Source: MFZZ01 sp964582715 (lineage in GTDB: Bacteria; Patescibacteriota; Microgenomatia; UBA1406; GWC2-37-13). Taken from it: a stretch of 55,255 nucleotides of DNA. Under the pieces are notes generated by a model that did no database searches, was not told where the DNA came from, and saw only the letters and a list, made by a program, of their open reading frames with translations. A program made the translations under genes and the position numbers. Of this stretch, positions 48,554 to 55,255 are shown piece by piece; position 1 is the first letter of the stretch, and the number at the start of each line of letters is the position of its first letter. The stretch spans positions 1-55,255 of the forward strand of contig CAZOSM010000005.1 of NCBI GenBank assembly GCA_964582715.1. Direction: 5' to 3'.

Positions 48554-48585
48554 TTGACGTTTAAACCTCAACGTGTTACTATAAT
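48554..48585 (+). promoter_or_regulatory. sigma-A-like promoter with GTTTAAAC
   Basis: TTGACG 48554-48559, 17 nt to TACTAT (48577-48582), which overlaps TATAAT 48580-48585; GTTTAAAC 48559-48566. Confidence 0.82.
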
Positions 48586-48626
48586 AGTGCAAGGAACAAA
48601 CACACCAAACACGGAGGCGGTACACA

Positions 48627-48884
48627 ATGCTGGCAACGATCAAGGACACAGTGCAGTGGACGGCGGCGGCACTGGAAGAGACGCTCAAGATGGCGGCAAC
48701 CAAGGCCAAGTACAGTGGCGAGGCAGTTTACCTCAAGGACACGGGGCGCAGGATCAACTACAAAAACACAGGTGTTATGGTTCCGGTTTACAGGTTCCAG
48801 AGCAAGGTGGATGGAGCGCAGTACAAGGTAAAGCCTGACGGTGATGTGAGGATGAACCTGGAGCACTGCGACAACCTGGACTGA
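48627..48884 (+). CDS. hypothetical protein
   Basis: 85 residues. Helical first half (IKDTVQWTAAALEETLKMAA), basic second half (KDTGRRINYKNTG). ATG 48627 after GGAGGCGG. No family recognised; stand-alone cassette. Confidence 0.65.
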   Translation: MLATIKDTVQWTAAALEETLKMAATKAKYSGEAVYLKDTGRRINYKNTGVMVPVYRFQSKVDGAQYKVKPDGDVRMNLEHCDNLD

Positions 48885-48892
48885 GGAGCGGA

Positions 48893-48921
48893 GGGGAGCC
48901 GAAAGGCTCCCCATAATTCCC
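48893..48921 (+). terminator. hairpin terminator, weak T-run
   Basis: GGGGAGCC-GAAA-GGCTCCCC followed by ATAATTCCCTC. Confidence 0.6.
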
Positions 48922-48934
48922 TCAAAAATTTGTG

Positions 48935-48973
48935 GTTTAAACGCTTGACAACGTACCACAATGGTTGTATAAT
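48935..48973 (+). promoter_or_regulatory. consensus sigma-A promoter with upstream GTTTAAAC
   Basis: GTTTAAAC 48935-48942, TTGACA 48945-48950, 17 nt, TATAAT 48968-48973. Confidence 0.92.
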
Positions 48974-49006
48974 GAACTCAAGATAAACACACGGGAGGCG
49001 GTTGGC

Positions 49007-49663
49007 ATGGCTAAGGTTGCAGTGCAAGACGCAGGGTTGGCTCCGGCGATTCAAGAGTTTCACAGGATTTTTGAGGCAGTGAACAGGGAGAAGTACGGCA
49101 GTGAGCTTCCTTCTCCGATTATCACCATTCAGAGCCAGGGCCGGAAGCAAGGCGTGCTTGGCTGGTGCACCACGTGGGAAGCATGGCAGAAGGTGAAAGA
49201 GGACGAAGAGGAAGCCACAGAGGGCCGCTTTGAGATTAACATGAGCGCAGAGTATATGAGCAGGACTACAATGGAGCTTTTGGAAACGCTGGTGCATGAG
49301 ATTGCACACATGGCAAATGCTCACTACGGCATTAAGGATTGCTCCGGCAACCAGTATCACAACAAGCACTTCAAAGCTCAGGCAGAGCACTTGGGGCTTG
49401 AGGTGGAGAAGGTGCAGAGCCGTGGGTGGGCATTCACAAAGCTCACACCAGAGCTTGAGGAGTGGCTCAAGGCTCAGGAGCCGGACGAAAAGGCTTTCGA
49501 GTTCGCACGGGGAGCGGCTCCGCAAGGCAAGAAGGCCAAAACGAAAATGCGAAAGTGGACGTGTGGTTGTACCATCGTTAGGGCGGCGGTCGAATTGGAT
49601 GCAGTATGCCAGAAGTGCGGATATGAATTCACAAAAGAGCCGGAGGATGGAGAGGAGGACTAA
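49007..49663 (+). CDS. SprT-like zinc metalloprotease
   Basis: 218 residues. LVHEIAHM (HExxH near residues 97-101) and NKHF with the third His match SprT/Spartan-type metalloproteases, which cut proteins crosslinked to or bound on DNA. A C-terminal zinc ribbon (CGC near 186 and CQKC) completes the family layout. ATG 49007 after GGAGGCGG. May clear host proteins from phage DNA; inferred. Confidence 0.88.
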   Translation: MAKVAVQDAGLAPAIQEFHRIFEAVNREKYGSELPSPIITIQSQGRKQGVLGWCTTWEAWQKVKEDEEEATEGRFEINMSAEYMSRTTMELLETLVHEIAHMANAHYGIKDCSGNQYHNKHFKAQAEHLGLEVEKVQSRGWAFTKLTPELEEWLKAQEPDEKAFEFARGAAPQGKKAKTKMRKWTCGCTIVRAAVELDAVCQKCGYEFTKEPEDGEED

Positions 49664-49664
49664 A

Positions 49665-50192
49665 ATGGCACGGAAGCAAAATGAGTATTACATTCAGGGA
49701 GAGGTTACAGTCATCCTTGTCCAGCGCAAGGATGGCACCTCCCTTGAGGTTTTGATTGACACTGAGGAATTGGTTAAGGTCCAAGAGTTTTACTGGTGTG
49801 CTATGAAACGTCCCAACACATGGTACATATACGCAGGTACATGGGACAAAGAAAAGAAAAAGAACGGAAAGCATGTATTACTGCACAGGCTCATAATGGA
49901 TGCAGAGCCGGGAACTCTAGTTGACCATGAAAACAGGAATGGCCTGGATAATAGAAAGCAGAATTTGCGGAAGGCTACAGACAGTGAAAATGGTGCTAAC
50001 TCAGTGCGGAAAGGAGATAGCTCCAAATATAAGGGCGTGGAGTTATTCCGTAATGGGAAGTGGAGGGCACGTATTAAGGTCCACAGGAAAGAGATTCATT
50101 TGGGATACTTCCACGATGAAGAGGAAGCGGCAAGGGCTTACGATAGGGCCGCACGTGAACACTTCGGGGAGTTTGCACGCACTAACTTCTGA
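49665..50192 (+). CDS. HNH endonuclease with AP2 DNA-binding domain
   Basis: 175 residues. HNH_3-like core (LLHRLIMDAEPGTLVDHENR, NGLDNRKQNLRKAT) followed by an AP2 domain (SKYKGVELFRNGKWRARI, YFHDEEEAARAYDRAA). A typical free-standing homing endonuclease. ATG 49665 follows GAGAGGAGG two bases after the SprT stop, so it is expressed with it. Confidence 0.88.
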   Translation: MARKQNEYYIQGEVTVILVQRKDGTSLEVLIDTEELVKVQEFYWCAMKRPNTWYIYAGTWDKEKKKNGKHVLLHRLIMDAEPGTLVDHENRNGLDNRKQNLRKATDSENGANSVRKGDSSKYKGVELFRNGKWRARIKVHRKEIHLGYFHDEEEAARAYDRAAREHFGEFARTNF

Positions 50193-50205
50193 GGAGGAAT
50201 GCCCA

Positions 50206-50391
50206 ATGCTCTATGACGTGTACCGAAGGAATAAGGCCACAGGCCACTTGGAGCGGATCGCAAGGAGTCTCTCCAAAGAGAAGGCCAATGAGCGCATGAC
50301 AGACGAAAGGGCACGGGACAGGATAATGGGCAACCCTGTGTACACATACCGGAAGTCTCCGGCAGAGGCACGTTCTGACCTGAGAGTGTGA
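50206..50391 (+). CDS. small basic protein
   Basis: 61 residues, ATG 50206 after GAGGAGGA. Highly charged (RIARSLSKEKANERMTDERA), probably helical. No family recognised. Last gene before the terminator. Confidence 0.6.
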   Translation: MLYDVYRRNKATGHLERIARSLSKEKANERMTDERARDRIMGNPVYTYRKSPAEARSDLRV

Positions 50392-50420
50392 GGGAGCTTT
50401 TGCTCCCTCATTTTTTCATT
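50389..50420 (+). terminator. terminator
   Basis: TGAGGGAGC-TTTT-GCTCCCTCA then TTTTTTCATTTT. Confidence 0.9.
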
Positions 50421-50427
50421 TTGGGGG

Positions 50428-50456
50428 TTGACGTTTAAACCACAAGGTGCTACAAT
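50428..50456 (+). promoter_or_regulatory. sigma-A-like promoter with GTTTAAAC
   Basis: TTGACG 50428-50433, 17 nt, TACAAT 50451-50456; GTTTAAAC 50433-50440. Confidence 0.88.
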
Positions 50457-50511
50457 GTACTTGAGCCGGGAGACAACGGCTCTACTCTCTCCCTTGAAAG
50501 GGGCGGTTCTG

Positions 50512-50865
50512 TTGTTCAATATCGGTGAGGTTGTCAAAGGCAAGCACGCTGGCACGTTTCGGGTTCTGGGATACCGAAAGGTGGGTACTCAGGACATGGT
50601 GGAACTCAAGGAGGTTCACCCTGTGACGTTCCAAGAGGGGCCGAATCCTCCAATGTGCTTGCCAGAGGATGCTCTGGAAGCACTCCCTTGTAAAATCCAA
50701 AAGACGGCACGGGACTTTGCTCTCAAGCACAGTCTCCGGCTTGGGCGGCTCAGTAATGGGCACTACTTCCTGACAAATGAGCAGGGAGAGCAGACTCACC
50801 TGAGCATGTACCCAACGGCACAGAGTGCTGTGGTGATGATGAGGAAAGCACGCAGGGGAGCCTAA
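50512..50865 (+). CDS. hypothetical protein
   Basis: 117 residues. TTG 50512 follows GAAAGGGGCGG by 5 nt. N-terminal KOW/SH3-like strands (FNIGEVVKGKHAGTFRVLGY), then helical part; C terminus basic (MMRKARRGA). No family recognised; stand-alone cassette. Confidence 0.65.
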   Translation: MFNIGEVVKGKHAGTFRVLGYRKVGTQDMVELKEVHPVTFQEGPNPPMCLPEDALEALPCKIQKTARDFALKHSLRLGRLSNGHYFLTNEQGEQTHLSMYPTAQSAVVMMRKARRGA

Positions 50866-50886
50866 CGGCTCCCTTGTTTTTTTTTA
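50855..50886 (+). terminator. terminator
   Basis: GGGAGCC-TAAC-GGCTCCC then TTGTTTTTTTTT; overlaps the stop codon. Confidence 0.88.
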
Positions 50887-50895
50887 GTTTTGGGC

Positions 50896-50924
50896 TTGTA
50901 AAAGTGACATTTCCGTGCTACAAT
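50896..50924 (+). promoter_or_regulatory. sigma-A-like promoter without GTTTAAAC
   Basis: TTGTAA 50896-50901, 17 nt, TACAAT 50919-50924. Unlike its neighbours it carries no GTTTAAAC. Confidence 0.7.
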
Positions 50925-50956
50925 AATAGTGAGGAAAACATAAAGGAGGCAATCAC

Positions 50957-51223
50957 ATGGACGGCAAGACATTTGAAGGGCTTATGGCATGGCAGGCAGA
51001 GAAGGAAAGCCGGAGCGTAGAGGTCAAGGTTGAGGGTCCACGGTACGGTGGGGAGCGAATAGTCAATGTGTGGGTATATGACTTTGATCTGGGAACAGGC
51101 CAGCACGTGACGTGTGCGGAAGAGATTGACCTGGAGGCCACCAAGGACGAACGGGAGCGGCGGGAGTATGAAAGGCTCAAGGCCAAGTTTGAGCCGGGAG
51201 CCGTAGAGAGTGGGGCTGTATGA
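50957..51223 (+). CDS. hypothetical protein
   Basis: 88 residues. Helix then strands (SVEVKVEGPRYGGERIVNVW) and an acidic/basic C-terminal helix (ATKDERERREYERLKAKF). ATG 50957 after AAAGGAGG. ATGA overlap with the next gene. Confidence 0.65.
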   Translation: MDGKTFEGLMAWQAEKESRSVEVKVEGPRYGGERIVNVWVYDFDLGTGQHVTCAEEIDLEATKDERERREYERLKAKFEPGAVESGAV

Positions 51224-51639
51224 CTGAGGCCAAACTGCGGGAGCTTTGGGGGAGGTTCTCCTCCCTCTTAGCCTCCCAAGGGATCACGCTGGAGGAGCCG
51301 GAGCCGGACGTGGAGCGGATCACAGTGCCGGGAAACCGGAGTGACGTGCTGGCATACCTGCTCATGGCACGGCTCATTAACAAGCTGGCATGGAGAGCCA
51401 CAGACAAGGCCGGGAGCAAGCTCAGTTACCTTGGCTTGCAGGAAAGGGCGGCTTTCATCATGCCGGAGGCCATAACACTGACGAAGAAGGCCAAGAGGGG
51501 AGAGCTTGACAATGGTGGGCGCACTTCTCCTGGTGCTCATGGTGATAGGTTGGGCGACCACCAAGCACCCAGTGAGGCGGTACAGGAACAGAGTGGCACA
51601 CAGGGCACTGAGCAGGTTTCTGAGGAGGATTTAAGGTGA
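51220..51639 (+). CDS. hypothetical protein
   Basis: 139 residues. Helical first 95 residues (KLRELWGRFSSLLASQGI, LMARLINKLAWRATD), then a disordered Gly/Gln/Glu tail (SEAVQEQSGTQGTEQVSEED) that coincides with a separate membrane ORF in another frame. No family recognised. Confidence 0.6.
   Translation: MTEAKLRELWGRFSSLLASQGITLEEPEPDVERITVPGNRSDVLAYLLMARLINKLAWRATDKAGSKLSYLGLQERAAFIMPEAITLTKKAKRGELDNGGRTSPGAHGDRLGDHQAPSEAVQEQSGTQGTEQVSEEDLR
51512..51634 (+). CDS. tiny membrane protein, nested out of frame
   Basis: 40 residues: MVGALLLVLMVIGWATTKH followed by a very basic tail (RRYRNRVAHRALSRFLRR). ATG 51512 has AGGGGAGAG 8 nt upstream. One membrane helix with a cationic cytoplasmic end. The overlapping frame is low-complexity there, which suggests that this ORF constrains the sequence. 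Confidence 0.45.
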   Translation: MVGALLLVLMVIGWATTKHPVRRYRNRVAHRALSRFLRRI

Positions 51640-51830
51640 TCGGGTGGGACGTACCTCCTGGCGTGACTCTTGGAGGTCGTACAGAACTGGTGGAGCACAG
51701 GTGCAAGAATGAAGAGTGTGGTCACGTTTGGGAAGCGGTAATGCACACAGAGCTTGGCGGCTGGTTCTACTCGCACGATGACGCAGACGGTGACTGTCCA
51801 GAGTGTGGGGCCGAAGGGGAGCCACAGTAA
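51636..51830 (+). CDS. small zinc-ribbon protein
   Basis: 64 residues. HRCKNEECGHVWEAV and DCPECGAEG form a two-part zinc ribbon. GTG 51636 has GAGGAGG 7 nt upstream. Acidic overall; a possible transcription-related accessory. Overlaps the previous stop. Confidence 0.7.
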   Translation: MIGWDVPPGVTLGGRTELVEHRCKNEECGHVWEAVMHTELGGWFYSHDDADGDCPECGAEGEPQ

Positions 51831-51858
51831 AAAATTTGCGTTTAACCTCAAAAACTTT

Positions 51859-51899
51859 GCCGGAGGGGGTTGCATAACTCTCCGGCTTTTTGTTATACT
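51859..51899 (+). promoter_or_regulatory. terminator overlapping a sigma-A-like promoter
   Basis: GCCGGAG (51859-51865) pairs with CTCCGGC (51880-51886), then TTTTTG. The same bases hold TTGCAT 51870-51875, 18 nt, TATACT 51894-51899, the promoter of the helicase gene. Confidence 0.75.
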
Positions 51900-51937
51900 A
51901 TCATTGCAGGACAGAGAAAACACGGAGGTGCGGCAAA
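51883..51937 (+). repeat. 55-bp exact direct repeat, copy 1 (scaffold artefact)
   Basis: Identical to 52038-52092 on the other side of the N gap, consistent with two contigs overlapping by 55 bases that were not merged. Confidence 0.85.
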
Positions 51938-52037
51938 NNNNNNNNNNNNNNNNNNNNNNNNNNNNNNNNNNNNNNNNNNNNNNNNNNNNNNNNNNNNNNN
52001 NNNNNNNNNNNNNNNNNNNNNNNNNNNNNNNNNNNNN
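51938..52037. other. 100-N scaffold gap
   Basis: Exactly 100 N. Because the flanks are identical, the true gap is probably zero: joining 51937 to 52093 gives promoter, GGAGGTG and the helicase ATG in one continuous sequence. Confidence 0.85.
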
Positions 52038-52092
52038 CGGCTTTTTGTTATACTATCATTGCAGGACAGAGAAAACACGGAGGTGCGGCAAA
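52038..52092 (+). repeat. 55-bp exact direct repeat, copy 2
   Basis: Second copy of 51883-51937; contains the -10 box, ribosome site GGAGGTG and the first base of the helicase ATG. Confidence 0.85.
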
Positions 52093-53804
52093 TGATTACA
52101 CTGGCGAAAGAGCGGAGCGGAGACATTGCGGTGGCCTTCCGCTACAACCCAGAACTGGTTGACAAGGTGAAGCGGGTTCCTGGGCGGCGGTGGAACCCTG
52201 AGCGTAAACTCTGGACGGTTCCAGTGGCCTCTCTTCCGGCTCTGGTGAAGGTGTTTGGTGACAACTACACGGTGGCGGGTGAGCTTCCTGAGCTTGACCT
52301 GCTCCAAAAGACTGTGGACGTGACGGCTATCCCCACCACTCCGGTTGAGAAGTTCACCTTCAAGACCAACCCGTTTGACCACCAAATTGTGGGTTGGAAC
52401 TTCGGCATTACTCGGAACATTATGCTCCTGGCAGATGACCAGGGCTTGGGCAAGACCAAGCAAGTCATTGACATTGCGGAGCACCGTGCCAATAAGGGTG
52501 AGGTCAAGCGGGTGCTGATCGTAGCCAAGGCCACCCTCAAGTATAACTGGGCACAGGAGATTGGAATTCACGGCAACCGGGACGCAGTGGTGGTGGACGG
52601 CAAGAACCCTGCGGAAAAGCTGGAGAGATTCCGGCAGGCCATTGAGAGCGGCACCTTTTACATCATTATCAACTATGAGCAAATGCGAGTGGTCAAGGCC
52701 GTGCAGAAGGCTCTCAAAGAGGGCAAGCGGGTGACTGACTCAGACATTCTGGGCCTTGAGATTGGGCAGACTGACTGGGACATGGTGGTGCTCGATGAGA
52801 GCCACAAAGTGAAGAATCGCAAGAGCCGAATGGGTGAGGCCATTCACGACCTGGACGCACCCTTCAAATACGCTCTCACGGGAACGCCAATAATCAACAG
52901 GCCGGAGGAGTGCTTCAACCTCCTGAAATGGTTTGGCATGGAGCGGCGTGGGTACTGGAGCTTTGTCAAAGAATACTGTGTGCTTGGCGGCTTCTCTGGT
53001 TGGGAGATTGAGGAGTACAAAGAGGGAGCCGTCAAGAAAATCAGTGACAACCTCCGCTCTGTGATGCTCCGCAGGCTCAAGAAAGACGCTCTGGACATTC
53101 CAGAGAAAATGCGGCGCACGGTGTGGGTTGACATGGAGCCTGCACAGCGCAGGGTGTACAACACGATTCTCAAGGAACTCAAGACGGAGCTTCTCGACAA
53201 AGACGGCAACCCTGTGGGCGGCACCATGATTGCACTCACCAAGATTCTCCGGCTCAAGCAGGCGGCAGGTTCCCTGGAACTCCTGGGCGGCAAGCCTGTG
53301 AGCGCAAAGATTGCCACCACCAGGGAGCTTGTTGAGGAAATGGTGGAGGCAGGCCAGAAGGTGCTGGTGTTCACTCAGTTCCTTGGTATGTACAAAGCAC
53401 TCAAGCGGGAGCTTGCAGAGTACGGAGTGGTGGGAATTGACGGCTCCATGAAGCCGGAGGACAGAATGGAGGCAGTGAATCGGTTCCAGAATGACGCAGG
53501 CACTCAGGTGTTTGTGGGAATGGCTCCGGCGTGCCGGGAAGGGCTGACGCTCACGGCGGCACAGAACGTCATTTTTGTTGACCTGGAATGGGCACCTGCT
53601 TACGTGGCACAGGCTGAGGACAGGGCGCACCGAATTGGGCAGAAGAATCAAGTGCTCATTACCAAGGTGCTCTGCAAGAACAGCATTGACGAAGCCATTG
53701 AGAAGCTCCTGGCTGAGAAGCAGAGCGTATTTGACGCAGTAGTGGAGGGCGAAGGAGCAGAGGACATGGCTGGCTCCCTCATTGCAACCCTCCTGGCGGC
53801 ATAG
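52092..53804 (+). CDS. SNF2-family DNA helicase/ATPase
   Basis: 570 residues. Superfamily 2 ATPase that moves along double-stranded DNA. Motif I DQGLGKT (about 116-122), motif II DESH (about 235-238), motif III LTGTPI, and C-terminal motifs FVGMAPACREGLTL and QAEDRAHRIGQ (about 508-517). The first 75 residues (VKRVPGRRWNPERKLWTVPV) resemble a HARP-like N-terminal motif found in annealing helicases. ATG 52092 has GGAGGTG 7 nt upstream. Likely acts in phage replication or recombination. Confidence 0.93.
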   Translation: MITLAKERSGDIAVAFRYNPELVDKVKRVPGRRWNPERKLWTVPVASLPALVKVFGDNYTVAGELPELDLLQKTVDVTAIPTTPVEKFTFKTNPFDHQIVGWNFGITRNIMLLADDQGLGKTKQVIDIAEHRANKGEVKRVLIVAKATLKYNWAQEIGIHGNRDAVVVDGKNPAEKLERFRQAIESGTFYIIINYEQMRVVKAVQKALKEGKRVTDSDILGLEIGQTDWDMVVLDESHKVKNRKSRMGEAIHDLDAPFKYALTGTPIINRPEECFNLLKWFGMERRGYWSFVKEYCVLGGFSGWEIEEYKEGAVKKISDNLRSVMLRRLKKDALDIPEKMRRTVWVDMEPAQRRVYNTILKELKTELLDKDGNPVGGTMIALTKILRLKQAAGSLELLGGKPVSAKIATTRELVEEMVEAGQKVLVFTQFLGMYKALKRELAEYGVVGIDGSMKPEDRMEAVNRFQNDAGTQVFVGMAPACREGLTLTAAQNVIFVDLEWAPAYVAQAEDRAHRIGQKNQVLITKVLCKNSIDEAIEKLLAEKQSVFDAVVEGEGAEDMAGSLIATLLAA

Positions 53805-53860
53805 GGGAGAACATACGGGAGGGGCCTCCAGGTGCCTCTCCTTGAAGGAGGCAGAGCACA

Positions 53861-54021
53861 ATGGGGCGCACGAACATGGCAGGAATGCTGTACACGCTGG
53901 AGCAGGTGGCACAGTATTGCGGCAAGGCATACGAGACACTACGGACTTACTACACATTTGACGGCTTTCTCCCTGATCCTGAGCACACAATCAAACACGG
54001 GAAAAAGACCACCAGGAAGTT
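53861..54021 (+). CDS. partial gene: helix-turn-helix protein
   Basis: First 53 residues only, cut by the second N gap. YTLEQVAQYCGKAYETLRTY reads as a MerR/excisionase-type helix-turn-helix. ATG 53861 after GAAGGAGG. Possible regulator; the rest is missing. Confidence 0.65.
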
Positions 54022-54121
54022 NNNNNNNNNNNNNNNNNNNNNNNNNNNNNNNNNNNNNNNNNNNNNNNNNNNNNNNNNNNNNNNNNNNNNNNNNNNNNNN
54101 NNNNNNNNNNNNNNNNNNNNN
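54022..54121. other. 100-N scaffold gap
   Basis: Exactly 100 N; flanks share no repeat, so the missing length is unknown. Confidence 0.95.
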
Positions 54122-54482
54122 GTTGGAGGCCGTGCGGCGGCAGATTAAGGAACTCCAGGCCGTGGAGAAGGAACTCAAGGGTGACATTGAGGCATACCTC
54201 CGCAACCAGGGAGTCGACAAGACTGAGGCCGTGGATGAGGCCGGGAACAGGTTCCAAGTCATTTGGGAAAGCCGGGATTACTCCAAGCTCAATGAGGAGA
54301 AGCTGGAGAAGCACCTCCGTGAGCGTGGCCTGTGGCCTGAGCTTCGCAAGCAGGTGGAAGTGGTGGATGAGGCCAAGCTCCAAGAAGCCTTGGAGGAAGG
54401 TATTCTCTCACCAGAGGAACTGCGTGACAACGCAATGGACATTTCCATTCGCAGGGCACTCAAAGTCAAAGCACTCAAGTAG
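54122..54482 (+). CDS. partial gene: helical phage protein
   Basis: C-terminal 119 residues; the start is lost in the gap. Two coiled-coil helices (RRQIKELQAVEKELKGDIEA) followed by VIWESRDYSKLNEEKLEKHL and an LSPEEL motif, recalling phage nuclease-associated helical domains. Whether it joins the 53861 gene cannot be told. Confidence 0.55.
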
Positions 54483-54486
54483 GAGG

Positions 54487-54515
54487 GGAGGGGCCGCAAG
54501 GCTCCTTCTTTTCAT
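54487..54515 (+). terminator. weak terminator
   Basis: AGGGGCC-GCAA-GGCTCCT then TCTTTTCATT. Confidence 0.55.
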
Positions 54516-54542
54516 TCCACAATACACAGGGAGGCAGTAACA

Positions 54543-55061
54543 GTGCAAAGAGAGCTACACCCAACCTTGGCAGATGATATAAAGGAGCAGGCTGAGGTAT
54601 GGCTCCAGACAGCCAAGGAGCGCATTGAGGAACTGGACACAGAACTCAGGGACATGCACAAGCTGGAGCGGGAACGCTCTGAGCTTCTCCAGCAGGTGGA
54701 GCAACTCGCTAAGATTCTGAGTATTGAGCCACACGTGATGTATGTCAAGACAGAGCGCACCAAGCAGACACGGGGCCGGAAGAACGTGACACCAGACGGC
54801 AGACCTATTGCGGATCACATTGCGGAAATTCTGGAGGAGGAGCACCCAGGCTCACTGCACTGGAAGGGAATACTCCGCAAGCTCAACGGCAGAGGCATAG
54901 GGGAGTATTGGAAGTCACCTCTGGCAAGCATTCGCATGGCTATAAAGCGTGATGAGCGGGTGACGCAACTCCTAAATGGGGAGTTCACGCTGGCAAAGGA
55001 GTACCTCACGGGGATCGCAAAGGAGGCGGCGGCAAGCAAGGACGAGAGCAAGACGGCATAA
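54543..55061 (+). CDS. coiled-coil protein with HARE-HTH-like domain
   Basis: 172 residues. Residues about 10-60 form a coiled coil (ERIEELDTELRDMHKLERER); residues about 80-150 (PIADHIAEILEEEHPGSLHW, GILRKLNGRG, IRMAIKRDERV) match the HARE-HTH winged-helix domain linked to DNA modification sensing. GTG 54543 after GAGGCAG. Likely DNA-binding dimer. Confidence 0.7.
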   Translation: MQRELHPTLADDIKEQAEVWLQTAKERIEELDTELRDMHKLERERSELLQQVEQLAKILSIEPHVMYVKTERTKQTRGRKNVTPDGRPIADHIAEILEEEHPGSLHWKGILRKLNGRGIGEYWKSPLASIRMAIKRDERVTQLLNGEFTLAKEYLTGIAKEAAASKDESKTA

Positions 55062-55079
55062 TTTTTTAGACTTGGGCTG

Positions 55080-55135
55080 TAGGTTTCACCTATAGAGAGC
55101 CAATGTATCCTGTGAAGGGTGCATTGGCTCTTTTT
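55080..55135 (+). promoter_or_regulatory. bipartite promoter-like element interlocked with a terminator
   Basis: TAGGT 55080-55084, 14 nt, GCCAATGT 55099-55106. AGAGCCAATG (55096-55105) pairs perfectly with CATTGGCTCT (55122-55131), followed by TTTTT: the second promoter box is the 5' arm of the terminator. Confidence 0.8.
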
Positions 55136-55160
55136 AGTTTACATGGATGGAGGGAAGCCT

Positions 55161-55255
55161 GTGGCGAAGGTCAAGGAAATCAAGGTGGGTATTGGCGCAA
55201 CAATCAACCTGGGCAACTATGAGAACGTGAAGCCTCATGCTGAGGTGGTCATGGA
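55161..55255 (+). CDS. partial gene at window end
   Basis: First 31 residues, starting V(M)AKVKEIKVGIGATINLGN, cut by the window edge. GTG 55161 lies 6 nt after GGAGGG; an in-frame ATG at 55143 is less well placed. The IxVGxGATxNLGNYE motif recurs in small phage replication-region proteins; function unknown. Confidence 0.6.
   Translation, partial: MAKVKEIKVGIGATINLGNYENVKPHAEVVM

Noticed and set aside
51754..52162. Open frames running through the N gap
   Set aside because: They depend on N bases being read as open; the flanks are duplicated assembly ends.

Overview
The window is 55 kb of one siphophage genome, or an integrated or plasmid-like relative, almost certainly from a Gram-positive (Bacillota) host. 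Evidence: strong GGAGG ribosome sites, many TTG and GTG starts, a siphovirus head-tail module with a 2006-residue tape measure, an XhlA-like protein and a Holin_LLH-like holin, and Gram-positive style lipoproteins. Every gene except one small zinc-ribbon gene (9771-9911) is on the plus strand. No close relative is named because none could be searched. The sequence is a scaffold: there are two 100-N gaps, and the first is flanked by an exact 55-bp duplication that looks like unmerged contig ends.

Layout. 1-930: no proteins; a dense array of tRNA-like units and other structured RNA. Four units have good acceptor and T arms and CCA ends but carry extra helices in the anticodon arm, D loop or variable region. 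946-9,900: small accessory genes, an RtcB RNA ligase, an HNH endonuclease abutting a canonical tRNA-Thr, dUTPase, a small DNA methyltransferase and several tiny zinc-ribbon proteins. 10,006-24,364: a second methyltransferase, large terminase, portal, minor head protein fused to a metallopeptidase-like domain, protease-scaffold, decoration protein, major capsid, connectors and tail tube. 24,472-40,016: tail chaperone with a -1 frameshift, repeat-rich tape measure, a distal tail protein enlarged with carbohydrate-binding modules, and a tail-tip protein with 13 HxH motifs. 40,059-41,983: lysis and membrane genes, with a second apparent -1 frameshift in the holin. 42,030-51,900: small genes, mostly as one- to three-gene cassettes with their own promoter and usually a terminator, interrupted by a conjugation-like set (membrane proteins, VirD4/TraG-like ATPase, replication-relaxation protein) and a SprT-like protease. 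52,092-end: SNF2 helicase, DNA-binding proteins and a gene cut by the window edge.

Two promoter classes stand out. One is sigma-A-like (TTGAC, 17-18 nt, TATACT/TACAAT), usually with the palindrome GTTTAAAC touching or just upstream of the -35 box; GTTTAAAC occurs 21 times in the window. The other is a bipartite element, (T/C)AGGT, exactly 14 nt, GCCAATGT, seen eight times, all upstream of genes. In three of these the 14-nt spacer carries a sequence complementary to the downstream ribosome binding site, and in one the -10-like half is the 5' arm of a terminator hairpin. This suggests that read-through RNA is silenced while RNA started at the local promoter is translated or elongated.

The most unusual items are the tRNA-like array close to RtcB, the spacer-embedded anti-ribosome-site promoters, the dispersed GTTTAAAC sites, the holin frameshift and the conjugation-like module inside a tailed-phage genome. 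RNA folds were done by eye and are hypotheses.
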